The notes under the pieces were generated by a model. That model had not been told where the DNA came from. It did no database searches and saw only the letters and a list, made by a program, of their open reading frames with translations. A stretch of 64,000 nucleotides of DNA from Propionibacteriaceae bacterium AM104-82 (GTDB taxonomy: Bacteria; Actinomycetota; Actinomycetes; Propionibacteriales; Propionibacteriaceae), in assembly GCA_027658995.1 (NCBI GenBank), contig JAQDQK010000006.1, forward strand, positions 124,001 through 188,000. Reading direction: 5' to 3'. Shown here one piece after another: positions 55,890-64,000 of the stretch (positions are counted from its first letter, which is position 1; every line of letters begins with the position of its first letter). The translations under genes and the position numbers were made by a program.

Positions 55890-57323
55890 CTAGTTGGGGC
55901 GTGCCACCGTGACGACGCCGGCCACCACGTCGACCTTCTCGATCCGCACCCGGACCTCGGTGCCGACCTCCTTCTGCTTCGCGGTGACCCGGAGTTCGAC
56001 GGCGGGGTCGGCGATCTGCACCGTCCCGACGCCCGTCTTCGGGTTGACGTCGGTGATGACGCCGTCGAAGATCTCCCCCACCCTCGAGGACAGGACCATC
56101 GCCTCGGTCAGGTCGACGACGCCGCGCTCGTAGGCGTTGGCGCTGCGGCCCGCGTCGGCCATCTCCTGGGGCAGCGACTCCAGCCCGGCGGTCGCCCATT
56201 CGGGGATCGGCAGGCCGTTGAGCAGCGCGTGGCAGATCACCAGCACGTAGCGGTCCACGAGGCGGCGCAGCGGCGCCGTGGTGTGCGCGTACGGCGCGGC
56301 CAGCGCGTTGTGCTGCAGGTTCCCCTCGGGCAGTTCGCCGTTGAAGGCGACGTACCCGGCGCCGCGGAACAGCATGGTGCACTTGGTCATCACGGCCAGC
56401 TCGGCCGGGTCGTCGGGAGACAGCGAGCGGACGAAGTCCGGGTAGCTCATCCCCTTCGGCCACTCGACGCCCAACGTGCGGGCGGAGCGGCGCAGCTTGT
56501 CGATGGACCACTGCTCCGCGGGTGGCAGCGTACGCAGGATGCCGACCTTGCCGTCGATCATGGTCTGCGCGGCGGCGAATCCTGTCATCAGCGAGATCTG
56601 CGCGTTCCAGTTCTCCACTGGGACCAGCGTGCGGAACTCCAACTCCCAGGTGCCGTCCTTGGCGACGATCTCCTGCTCGGGGAGGTTCAGCGAGATGCCG
56701 CCCCGCTCGATCTCGATCTGCTCCCGCAGCCTGCCGACCTCGGGGAGCAGCGCGATGCTCGGGTGCGGGGTGCCCGCGTCGATGGATGCCTGCACGTCGT
56801 CGTAGTTCAGCTTCGCGTAGCTCTTGACGAGCGCGCGGGTCAGCGCGACGTCGCGGACCTCGCCCTTCGCGTCGAGCCGAAGCTCCCACAGCATCGCCGG
56901 GCGCGGCCGCGTGTCGTCGAGGATGGAGGCCGCGTCCTCGCTGAGCACCTTCGGGTGCAGCGGGATGCGGGCGCTGGGTGCGTACTTGGTGAGCCCACGG
57001 ACGTGGGTCTCGGCCTCCAGCGCGGTGTCGGGCCGCACGAAGTGGGCCACGTCGGAGATGGCGTAGCGCACCAGGTAGCCGTCCCCGTCGCGCTCGATCT
57101 GGACGGCCTGGTCGAGGTCCATCGAGCAGGCGGGGTCGATCGTCACGAACTCGATGGAGGTCTTGTCGACGTGGTCCTCGACGGGCAGTTGGGCGGCGAC
57201 GTCGGCCTCGGACAGCACGGCGGGCGGGAACTCGCGGGGCAGTTCCAGCTTGTCCTGCAGCCTCCGCAGGCCCTCGCGGAGCTGCTCGGGCACCTCCGGC
57301 ACGGCGATGTTCGGGGCGGGCAT
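55890..57323 (-). CDS. RNB-domain ribonuclease (RNase II/R family)
   Basis: The 477-aa 3'-5' exoribonuclease has the RNB catalytic core: IDPACSMDLDQAVQIER carries the metal-binding Asp set, and YAHTTAPLRRLVDRY is the conserved RNB block. A short S1-like C-terminal beta domain follows (GVITDVNPKTGVGTVQI). It lacks the long N-terminal cold-shock domains of RNase R. ATG 57323 overlaps the stop of the zinc-ribbon gene. Confidence 0.9.
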   Translation of the reverse strand: MPAPNIAVPEVPEQLREGLRRLQDKLELPREFPPAVLSEADVAAQLPVEDHVDKTSIEFVTIDPACSMDLDQAVQIERDGDGYLVRYAISDVAHFVRPDTALEAETHVRGLTKYAPSARIPLHPKVLSEDAASILDDTRPRPAMLWELRLDAKGEVRDVALTRALVKSYAKLNYDDVQASIDAGTPHPSIALLPEVGRLREQIEIERGGISLNLPEQEIVAKDGTWELEFRTLVPVENWNAQISLMTGFAAAQTMIDGKVGILRTLPPAEQWSIDKLRRSARTLGVEWPKGMSYPDFVRSLSPDDPAELAVMTKCTMLFRGAGYVAFNGELPEGNLQHNALAAPYAHTTAPLRRLVDRYVLVICHALLNGLPIPEWATAGLESLPQEMADAGRSANAYERGVVDLTEAMVLSSRVGEIFDGVITDVNPKTGVGTVQIADPAVELRVTAKQKEVGTEVRVRIEKVDVVAGVVTVARPN

Positions 57324-58063
57324 CAGAGGCCCGATTCCGGCGTGCGGACCAGGATCCGGTCGCACTCGACGCAGCGCAGCACCTCGTTGGCGGGCGCGCG
57401 GCGGTAGGCGGCGACGTCGGAGAGCGTCAACTGCAACTGGCAGCCGCCGCAGCGGCCGGCCTTCAACGGTGCGGCGCCCAGGCCGGAGGCGGCGCGGAGC
57501 CGCTCGTACAGGCCCATCAGGTCGCTGGGGATCTTCGCCGCGATCGGGGCGCGGGTGGCGACCAGGTCGGCCGACTCCTTGCGCAACTTCTCGACGGCGA
57601 CATCGCGGCCCGCGACCTCGTCACGCAGCCTCGTCTCGATCTCCGCCTTCTGCGCCGCGATCTTGTCGCGGTGCGCCGTCGCGTCCTCCAACTGCCCCAT
57701 CACCTCGAGTTCGGCGTCCTCCAGTTCGCCGATCCGCCGGGTCAGGTGCGCGACCTCGTCCTGCAGCGAACGCAGCGTCTTCGGGTCGCTGACGGAGCCG
57801 TCGTCGACTCGCTCCTGGTTGCGGACCAGCCTCGCCTTGACGGGCGCCAGGTCCGTCTCCGCCTTCGCGACCGCGATCCCCAGGTCGTCGACCTCGATGT
57901 TCGAGGCGACCAACTCGTCGGTGACGCCCTGCCGTGCCTCCATCAGCGCCGTGATGGCCTTGTGGTGCGGCAGAGTGCGGGCCGCGTGCTGCACCCGGGC
58001 GATCTCGGAGTCGAGGTCCGCGAGGGTGAGAAGCGTGCGTTGAACTGCGGGTTCGGCGAGCAT
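57323..58063 (-). CDS. Zinc-ribbon coiled-coil protein (DUF164/CdsZ-like)
   Basis: The 246-aa protein is a long helical coiled coil (about residues 15-180) followed by a C4 zinc ribbon (CGGC ... CVEC, near 205-235). DUF164 members are conserved in actinobacteria. ATG 58063 has AAGGA 5 nt upstream; the longer frame adds ten residues without support. It is coupled to the RNB nuclease, so an RNA-related role is likely but unproven. Confidence 0.83.
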   Translation of the reverse strand: MLAEPAVQRTLLTLADLDSEIARVQHAARTLPHHKAITALMEARQGVTDELVASNIEVDDLGIAVAKAETDLAPVKARLVRNQERVDDGSVSDPKTLRSLQDEVAHLTRRIGELEDAELEVMGQLEDATAHRDKIAAQKAEIETRLRDEVAGRDVAVEKLRKESADLVATRAPIAAKIPSDLMGLYERLRAASGLGAAPLKAGRCGGCQLQLTLSDVAAYRRAPANEVLRCVECDRILVRTPESGL

Positions 58064-58120
58064 CAGGGTCCTTATCCAGTTGGGTGGCACCACCTTACTA
58101 GCGCCGCCGATGGGCGTGCG

Positions 58121-59473
58121 TCAGAGCGCGAGGCGTTCCTTCACCAGCGCGGCCAGCGACTCGGCGTGACGCTGCGCGTCCTCGTGCGTCGGGGCCTCCA
58201 CCATGACGCGGACGACGGGCTCGGTGCCCGAGGGGCGCAGCAGCACCCGCCCGGTCGACCCGAGTTCGCGCGCCGCCGCCGTGACGGCCGACTGCACCTC
58301 GTTGTCGATGCCGGCACGCAACTTGTCGACGCCGCGCACGTTGATGACGACCTGCGGCAGCACCGTCATGACGCCCGCGAGTTCCTTCAGCGAGCGGCCG
58401 GTCGACAGCATCCGGGCCGCCAGGTGCAGGCCCGTCAGGGTGCCGTCGCCGGTGTTGGCGAACTCGGAGATGATCACGTGCCCGGACTGCTCGCCGCCGA
58501 GCGCGAAGCCGTTGGCGTTCATCGACTCGAGCACGTAGCGGTCGCCGACCTTCGTCTGGTCGACGCGGATGCCGTGCTCGCGCATCGCGTTGATCAGGCC
58601 CAGGTTGCTCATCACGGTCGCCACGAGCGTGTCGGAGTGCAGTCGGTGTTCCTCCTTCATGGCGACGGCCAGGATCGCCAGGATCTTGTCCCCGTCGACA
58701 AGGGTGCCCTCGGCGTCGACGGCGAGGCAGCGGTCCGCGTCGCCGTCGAGCGCGATGCCGAGGTCGGCGCCCTCCGCGATGACGCGGTCGATGACGCCGC
58801 CCATGTGGGTCGAGCCCGCGTTGTCGTTGATGTTGAGGCCATCGGGCTCAGCGTGGATCGGGATGATCTGAGCGCCGAGCGCCACGAACGCCTCGACGGC
58901 GGTGGTGGAGGCGGCGCCGTTGGCGCAGTCGACCACGATCTTGAGGCCCTTCAGCGAGGCGCCCTCCCCCAGCGAGCGGCGCAGGTGCGCGACGTAGCCC
59001 TCGACGGCGTTCGAGTCGTAGCGGATCCGGCCGACGGCGCGCCCGATGGGACGGTCCCACGCCTCGCCCATCCGGGCCTCGATGGCGTCCTCCAGGTAGT
59101 CGTCGAGCTTGACGCCGCCCTTGGAGAAGAACTTGATGCCGTTGTCGGGCATCGGGTTGTGCGACGCGGAGATCATCACGCCCAGGTCGGCGTCCATGTC
59201 GTTGACGAGGAACGCGACGGCCGGGGTGGGCAGCACGCCCAGCCGGATCACGTCGACGCCCGCCGACGCGAGCCCCGCGACCACGGCAGCCTCGAGGAAC
59301 TCTCCGCTTGCCCGCGGGTCGCGACCCACCAGCGCGAGCGGTCGATGCCCTGAGAAGGCACCCGCCTCGCCGAGGATGTGCGCCGCCGCGACCGAGAGGT
59401 CGAGCGCCAGTTCCGCCGTCAGTTCGTCATTCGCGACGCCACGGACGCCGTCGGTACCAAATAGTCGTGCCAC
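58121..59473 (-). CDS. glmM: Phosphoglucosamine mutase
   Basis: The 450-aa enzyme converts glucosamine-6-phosphate to the 1-phosphate for peptidoglycan precursors. The start [10 protein letters not shown] is the family N-terminus. The phosphoserine loop is [12 protein letters not shown], the metal loop DGDADRC and the phosphate-binding [14 protein letters not shown] 59473 has TAAGGT 7 nt upstream (leaderless), rejecting the longer frame. It is followed by the zinc-ribbon gene. Confidence 0.95.
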   Translation of the reverse strand: MARLFGTDGVRGVANDELTAELALDLSVAAAHILGEAGAFSGHRPLALVGRDPRASGEFLEAAVVAGLASAGVDVIRLGVLPTPAVAFLVNDMDADLGVMISASHNPMPDNGIKFFSKGGVKLDDYLEDAIEARMGEAWDRPIGRAVGRIRYDSNAVEGYVAHLRRSLGEGASLKGLKIVVDCANGAASTTAVEAFVALGAQIIPIHAEPDGLNINDNAGSTHMGGVIDRVIAEGADLGIALDGDADRCLAVDAEGTLVDGDKILAILAVAMKEEHRLHSDTLVATVMSNLGLINAMREHGIRVDQTKVGDRYVLESMNANGFALGGEQSGHVIISEFANTGDGTLTGLHLAARMLSTGRSLKELAGVMTVLPQVVINVRGVDKLRAGIDNEVQSAVTAAARELGSTGRVLLRPSGTEPVVRVMVEAPTHEDAQRHAESLAALVKERLAL

Positions 59474-59553
59474 GGACGCAACCTTAGCCGAATCGCTCGG
59501 TGGCGCTGAGCGCGACGGACGCGCAGAACCGGGCAAACCAGGGCCGGGGCATG

Positions 59554-59588
59554 CAAAAACGCCCACCCCCGTGACGGGGATGGGCGCT
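59554..59588 (-). terminator. Rho-independent terminator of rplM-rpsI
   Basis: On the minus strand a GCGCCCATCCCCG stem with one mismatch pairs with GGGGGTGGGCG and is followed by TTTTT. It lies 14 nt after the rpsI stop codon. Confidence 0.85.
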
Positions 59589-59601
59589 TTCGAAGCAGGG
59601 A

Positions 59602-60126
59602 TCAGCGCTTGCTGTACTGCGGGGCCTTGCGGGCCTTCTTGAGACCGGCCTTCTTGCGCTCGATGATGCGGGCGTCGCGGGTCAGCATGCCTGCCTTCTT
59701 CAGCGCGGGGCGCGAGGCCTCGGCGTCGACCTCGTTGAGGGCGCGGGCAACACCGAGACGCAGGGCGCCGGCCTGGCCGGTCACGCCGCCACCGTCGATG
59801 CGGGCGATCACGTCGTAGGAGCCAGCGACACCGGCGACCGCGAACGGATCGGAGACGTGCTGCTGGTGCACCTTGTTCGGGAAGTAGTCATCCAGCGAAC
59901 GGCCGTTGATCTTCCACTGGCCGGAGCCGGGGACGATGCGGACGCGGGCGACGGCCTCCTTGCGACGGCCGGTGCCGTAGCCGGGGGCCACGACGGCCGG
60001 ACGAACGTCGGCGCCAGCGGCGGCGGCCGGGTTCGAGTCGGAGCGGTAGGCGATCTCGCGATCCTGCTCGTCAACGAAAGGGGTGATCTCTTCGGCGACG
60101 GTCTCTTCGGCGACGTTCTCAGTCAT
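59602..60126 (-). CDS. rpsI: 30S ribosomal protein S9
   Basis: The 174-aa protein contains the S9 core ([19 protein letters not shown], then the C-terminal [12 protein letters not shown] tail that reaches the ribosomal P site). An extra acidic N-terminal extension of about 45 residues is present, as in several actinobacteria. It is co-transcribed with rplM (12-nt gap). Confidence 0.96.
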   Translation of the reverse strand: MTENVAEETVAEEITPFVDEQDREIAYRSDSNPAAAAGADVRPAVVAPGYGTGRRKEAVARVRIVPGSGQWKINGRSLDDYFPNKVHQQHVSDPFAVAGVAGSYDVIARIDGGGVTGQAGALRLGVARALNEVDAEASRPALKKAGMLTRDARIIERKKAGLKKARKAPQYSKR

Positions 60127-60137
60127 CTGGTTCTCAC

Positions 60138-60581
60138 TCACTGGGCGATCTGGGTGATCTCGTAGGGCTGCGGCTTCTGGGCAGCGTGCGGGTGCTCGGG
60201 GCCGGCGTAGACCTTGAGCTTGCCCATCAGCTGACGGCTCAGCTTGTTCTTGGGCAGCATGCCCCAGACGGCGCGCTCGACGGCCTTGCGCGGATCCTTC
60301 TCGAGCAGCTCGCCGATCGAGATGGACTTCAGGCCACCCGGGCGACCCGAGTGGGAGTGGCGCATCGACTGCGTCGCCTTGTTGCCGCTGACGGCGATCT
60401 TGGAGGCGTTGACGATGACGACGAAATCGCCGCCGTCGACATGCGGGGCGAAGGTGGCCTTGTGCTTGCCCCGCAGCAGGGTCGCAGCGGCCACGGCGAG
60501 ACGTCCGAGAACAATGTCCTCGGCGTCGATCACGAGCCAGTTCCGGGCGATTTCGCCCGGCTTCGGGGTGTACGTAGACAC
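60138..60581 (-). CDS. rplM: 50S ribosomal protein L13
   Basis: The 147-aa protein from GTG 60581 matches the family N-terminus ([21 protein letters not shown]) and length. It carries the L13 signature ([29 protein letters not shown]). An alternative ATG at 60605 has a CACACT box 6 nt upstream, so a longer leaderless product of 155 aa is possible. It heads the rplM-rpsI operon. Confidence 0.94.
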   Translation of the reverse strand: MSTYTPKPGEIARNWLVIDAEDIVLGRLAVAAATLLRGKHKATFAPHVDGGDFVVIVNASKIAVSGNKATQSMRHSHSGRPGGLKSISIGELLEKDPRKAVERAVWGMLPKNKLSRQLMGKLKVYAGPEHPHAAQKPQPYEITQIAQ

Positions 60582-60788
60582 GGAGGCAGACCAACTTCCA
60601 TTCATGTGAACAGTGTGCGGTGCGCTGGCGGCGTCGACTCGAAAGTCACACAGGCCGCACCTGCGCGCAACAGCTACCTAGCTTAGATCGGCAAACGCCT
60701 CAGCGCAAAATCGAGGCCGCCAACCCGGCTCTCTCCAGGTTATCCCAGGGCGGCTGCGGCCAGGAATCGTCGGCCATTAGGGTGAAGC

Positions 60789-62867
60789 ATGGCCTCAAAG
60801 ATGAGTACCCAGATCGCCGTGACGTCCCCCGATGATGTGCGCAACGTCGTGCTCGTGGGCGCGAGCGGCTCGGGCAAGACGACACTGTTTGAACATCTCC
60901 TACGCGCCCGCATCGACGGGTACCGCGGCGAGAAGGACTCCCTGGAACGCGGCGCGTCGCTGACGTTGGCGTCGATCCCCGCGACGGACGTCCAGATCAA
61001 CCTCCTCGACGCCCCGGGGCATCCCGACTTCGTCGGGGAACTGCGCGCCGGGCTGCGTGCCGCGGACGCGGCGATCTTCGTGATCGCGGCGGGAGACGAC
61101 ATCGACCCCACCACTGTGGCGCTCTGGGAGGAGTGCAGCCAGGTGTCGATGCCCCGCATCATCGCGATCACCAAGCTCGACCAGGGCCGTGCGTCGTTCG
61201 AGGAGATGGTCGCCGCGTGCCAGGCCACCCTCGGCGAGGGGGTGATCCCGGCGCTGATCCCGCTGACGGTCGACGGCGCCAACGTCGGCAACCTGTCCCT
61301 CCTCAACAAGCGGGCGCACGACTATTCGTCTGGCGCCCGCGTCTCACGCGACGCGACCCCCGAGGAGGCCGCCCTCATCGACGAGCAGCGCGCCCCGCTG
61401 CTGGAGGCGATCATCACGGAGGTGCAGGACGACGACCTGATGGAGCGCTACCTCGAGGGCGAGGAGATCGCCGTCGACGAGGCGCACTCGTCGCTGCTGC
61501 GGGCCGTCACCGGCGCCCGCTTCTTCCCGCTGCTCCCCGCGCACACCACAAGCGACAAGGGCACCGAGGAACTGCTGCGCTGGATCGAGAAGGGCTTCCC
61601 ACCGCCGAACCTGCACCCCGTCCCCCCGACGACCACCCCCAACGGCGCGACGCTTCCGCCGGTCGCGTGCGACCCGGACGGCCCGCTGGTCGCGCAGGTG
61701 ATCCGCACCACCTCCGACAACTACTCCGGTCGCACGGCCCTGGTGCGGGTCTTCTCCGGCAGGCTGCGCCCCGAGGACGTCGTGCACGTCTCCGGAAGGC
61801 GCGAACTGTTCGGTGCCGACCCCGACCCGCTGCACCCCGACCACGATGACGAGGAACGCGTCGGCCCGATCTCTGCCCCCGCCGGGCTGGAGTTCGCGCC
61901 CCTGAAGGACGCCATCGCAGGCGAGATCGTGCTGGTGACACGGCTCTCGAAGGCCGAGACAGGCGACACCCTCTCCTCCATGGACCGGCCAGCGCTGGTC
62001 GAGCCGTGGGACCTGCCCACTCCCCTGCTGCCCGTCGCGCTCGCCGCCCCCAGCCGCGGCGACTCAGACAAGTTGACCGGCGCCCTGCACCGGCTGTGCG
62101 TCGAGGACTCCACGCTCAGGCTGGAGCGCAACGCGGAGACCGAGCAGCAACTGCTGTGGGTGATGGGCCAGGCGCAGAAGGACCTGGCTCTCAGCCACCT
62201 GCGTGACCGGCTCGGCCTGAAGGTCGACGAGGTGGACGTCAAGGTGCCGCTGCGCGAGACCTTCCTCGGCCAGGTCAAGGGCCTCGGCCGCAACGTCAAG
62301 CAGTCGGGCGGCCACGGCCAGTACGCGGTGTGCAACATCGAGGTCGAGCCGCTCGAGCGCGGCGCCGGCTTCCAGTTCGTCGACAAGGTGGTCGGAGGCG
62401 CGGTGCCGCGCGCCTACATCGCCTCCGTCGAGAAGGGCGTCACGCAGCAGATGGAGCACGGCACCCGGTTCGGGGTGCCGACGGTCGACCTGCGCGTCAC
62501 GCTCTACGACGGCAAGGCCCACTCGGTCGATTCCTCCGACATGGCCTTCCAGGTCGCGGGCCAACTGGCGCTGCGCGACGCGGCCGAACGGGGCGACGTC
62601 GGCGTGCTCGAGCCGATCGACCGGGTCCGGGTCACCGTCTCCGACGGCTACCTTGGCGCGATCCTGACCGACCTGGGGTCGCGCAGGGCGCAGGTGCAGG
62701 GCAGCGACCTGGATGGCGCGGGCCACGCGACCGTCGAGGCGCTCGTCCCGCAGATCGAACTGGTCAGCTACCCGATCGACCTGCGCGGCCTGGCGCAGGG
62801 CACCGGGTCGTTCACGCGCGTCTTCGACGGCTACGACGTGATGCCGGAGGAACTCTGGCCCCGGTAG
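60789..62867 (+). CDS. EF-G-like GTPase (EF-G2 paralogue)
   Basis: The 692-aa protein has all five EF-G domains in order. The G domain is divergent: G1 ASGSGKTT, G3 LDAPGHPDF (usually DTPGHxDF), G4 TKLD. Actinobacteria carry such FusA2/EF-G2 paralogues, reported to lack full ribosome-dependent activity; that is family knowledge, not seen here. The start is ATG 60789 with TAGGGT 5 nt upstream. The stop overlaps convergent coaBC. Confidence 0.88.
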   Translation: MASKMSTQIAVTSPDDVRNVVLVGASGSGKTTLFEHLLRARIDGYRGEKDSLERGASLTLASIPATDVQINLLDAPGHPDFVGELRAGLRAADAAIFVIAAGDDIDPTTVALWEECSQVSMPRIIAITKLDQGRASFEEMVAACQATLGEGVIPALIPLTVDGANVGNLSLLNKRAHDYSSGARVSRDATPEEAALIDEQRAPLLEAIITEVQDDDLMERYLEGEEIAVDEAHSSLLRAVTGARFFPLLPAHTTSDKGTEELLRWIEKGFPPPNLHPVPPTTTPNGATLPPVACDPDGPLVAQVIRTTSDNYSGRTALVRVFSGRLRPEDVVHVSGRRELFGADPDPLHPDHDDEERVGPISAPAGLEFAPLKDAIAGEIVLVTRLSKAETGDTLSSMDRPALVEPWDLPTPLLPVALAAPSRGDSDKLTGALHRLCVEDSTLRLERNAETEQQLLWVMGQAQKDLALSHLRDRLGLKVDEVDVKVPLRETFLGQVKGLGRNVKQSGGHGQYAVCNIEVEPLERGAGFQFVDKVVGGAVPRAYIASVEKGVTQQMEHGTRFGVPTVDLRVTLYDGKAHSVDSSDMAFQVAGQLALRDAAERGDVGVLEPIDRVRVTVSDGYLGAILTDLGSRRAQVQGSDLDGAGHATVEALVPQIELVSYPIDLRGLAQGTGSFTRVFDGYDVMPEELWPR

Positions 62868-64000
62868 GCCAGGACGGCGTCCAGGAGCGCGTCCGCCACA
62901 GCGCGCTTGGAACCGGACGCGTCGGCGACCACCTCGTCCGATGAGTCGATGACGACGAGGTGGTTGCCCTCCGACTCGAAGCCCTTCTCCCAGCCGACCT
63001 CGTTGATGGCGAGCAGGTCGGCGCCCTTGCGGGCACGCTTCCTGCGGCCGCGCTCCAGCAGTTCCTCGCCGCGCGCGGTCTCGGCGGCGAAGCCGACGAT
63101 CGTCTGCCCGTCGGCGCGCGCCACGGCTAGGCCCTTCAGCACGTCGGGGTTCTCGACCAGCTCGATGGACGCGATCCCGCCCGCCTCCTTGGTCAGCTTC
63201 CCGTCGGCGACGGCGGTCGGCCGGAAGTCCGCGACGGCGGCGGCCATCACGACCACGTCGGAGACCGCGGCCAACTCCCCCATCGCGTCGGCCAACTCCG
63301 CTGCCGTTCCGACCGGGGTGACCTCGACGCCCGCGCCCGCGCCGTCGAGCACCGCGCGCTCGATGTTGGCCGCGGCGAGCAGCACCCGCGCGCCGCGCTC
63401 GGCGGCGGCTGCGGCGATCGCGACCCCCTGCCTGCCGCTTGACCGGTTGCCGAGGAAGCGGACCGGGTCGATGGGCTCGCGGGTGCCGCCTGCGGAGACG
63501 GCCACAGTCAGGCCCTCGAGGTCGCGGCGCGCGCCGAGCAGATCGACGATCCTGGCGTGAATCTGTTCGGGCTCGCTCATCCGGCCCGGCCCCGAGTCGC
63601 CGCCGGTCAGCGGGCCGTCCTCCGGACCGATGACGTGCACGCCGCGGGAGCGCAGGGTCGCCAGGTTGGCGACGGTCGCGGGATGGCGCCACATCTCCGT
63701 GTGCATGGCGGGCGCGATCAGGACGGGGGCCTGCGTGGCGAGCAGCGTGGTGCCGAGCAGGTCGGAGGCGAGCCCCGCGGCCATCGACGCCATGGTGTTG
63801 GCGGTGGCCGGCGCGACCACGACCAGGTCGGCCCGCTGGCCCAGCGCCACATGCCTGACGCGCGGCACGTCGTCGTGCACCGAGGTGGTGACCGGGTTGC
63901 GGCTGATCGACTCCCACGTCGGCAGCCCCACGAACCGCAGCGCGTCCTCCGTCGGGACCACGTGCACCTCGTGCCCGTCGCCGATCAGCAGCCTGACCAG
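62831..64000 (-). CDS. coaBC: Phosphopantothenoylcysteine decarboxylase/synthetase (CoaBC), 5' end off window
   Basis: The bifunctional coenzyme A enzyme is truncated at the right edge of the window, so its start is unseen. The visible part has the CoaC motifs [15 protein letters not shown] and APAMHTEMW, then the CoaB domain ([21 protein letters not shown], then [11 protein letters not shown]). The last 37 bp overlap the EF-G2 gene on the opposite strand. Confidence 0.94.
   Translation of the reverse strand: MVRLLIGDGHEVHVVPTEDALRFVGLPTWESISRNPVTTSVHDDVPRVRHVALGQRADLVVVAPATANTMASMAAGLASDLLGTTLLATQAPVLIAPAMHTEMWRHPATVANLATLRSRGVHVIGPEDGPLTGGDSGPGRMSEPEQIHARIVDLLGARRDLEGLTVAVSAGGTREPIDPVRFLGNRSSGRQGVAIAAAAAERGARVLLAAANIERAVLDGAGAGVEVTPVGTAAELADAMGELAAVSDVVVMAAAVADFRPTAVADGKLTKEAGGIASIELVENPDVLKGLAVARADGQTIVGFAAETARGEELLERGRRKRARKGADLLAINEVGWEKGFESEGNHLVVIDSSDEVVADASGSKRAVADALLDAVLAYRGQSSSGITS

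Noticed and set aside
60582..60605. ATG 60605 as the rplM start
   Set aside because: It has a possible leaderless box, but the extra eight residues are absent from the usual L13 N-terminus; kept as an alternative only.

Overview
The window is high-GC actinobacterial chromosome, most like Propionibacteriaceae (Tessaracoccus-type). The support is gene content: DUF4191 and DUF2510 proteins, a SigE-family ECF factor, the glnE/glnA2 pair, an EF-G2 paralogue and the tandem-lipoyl SucB. About twenty genes also show a TAnnnT-type -10 box 6-7 nt before the start codon, the leaderless arrangement common in actinobacteria. Genus-level assignment is inference. No tRNA, CRISPR array, IS element or integrase was seen.

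Layout. 1-6.8 kb: lipoate module (lpdA, sucB, lipB, lipA) with a DUF554 membrane protein and DUF4191. 6.8-13.5 kb: ABC-F ATPase and TetR, then leftward MATE/phosphotransferase and ALDH/TetR operons. 13.7-18.9 kb: GH1 glucosidase, MFS transporter, PLP amino-acid deaminase/aldolase-like enzyme and lactone oxidase in one operon. 18.9-22.7 kb: PadR-controlled ABC exporter with lipoprotein. 22.7-26.8 kb: aldo/keto reductase, AAA ATPase, RDD protein, and a dicarboxylate/cystine-type symporter preceded by a short Cys-containing leader peptide. 27-33.6 kb: glnA1 behind a four-site GlnR-type box, MMPL transporter, AcuI-like reductase, and a Fur-catalase pair. 33.7-35.7 kb: an FMN riboswitch controlling a two-gene RibXY-like riboflavin ABC transporter. 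35.9-42.6 kb: XRE/membrane pair, MFS, glnE, sterol-carrier-family protein and glnA2, which has its own GlnR-type box. 42.7-50.3 kb: DUF2510 protein, map, ECF sigma and its partner, two transglutaminases and an ATP-grasp/alpha-E fusion. 50.3-55.6 kb: rnpB, then an accessory island, then HNH and other variable genes. 55.6-64 kb: core genes (RNB nuclease, zinc-ribbon protein, glmM, rpsI, rplM, EF-G2, coaBC).

The most novel region is 50.7-53.33 kb. A 13-bp copy of the 3' end of rnpB recurs at 53315, bracketing a four-TM membrane protein, a Ros/MucR-type zinc-finger gene that appears to have lost its 3' end, and a TIR-domain protein with an intact WxxxE catalytic motif. I read this as a small candidate immune island inserted at the RNase P RNA gene. 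The FMN-riboswitch transporter lacking an ATPase, the paired GlnR boxes on both glutamine synthetase genes with glnE between them, and the leader peptide before the symporter are the other main regulatory stories.
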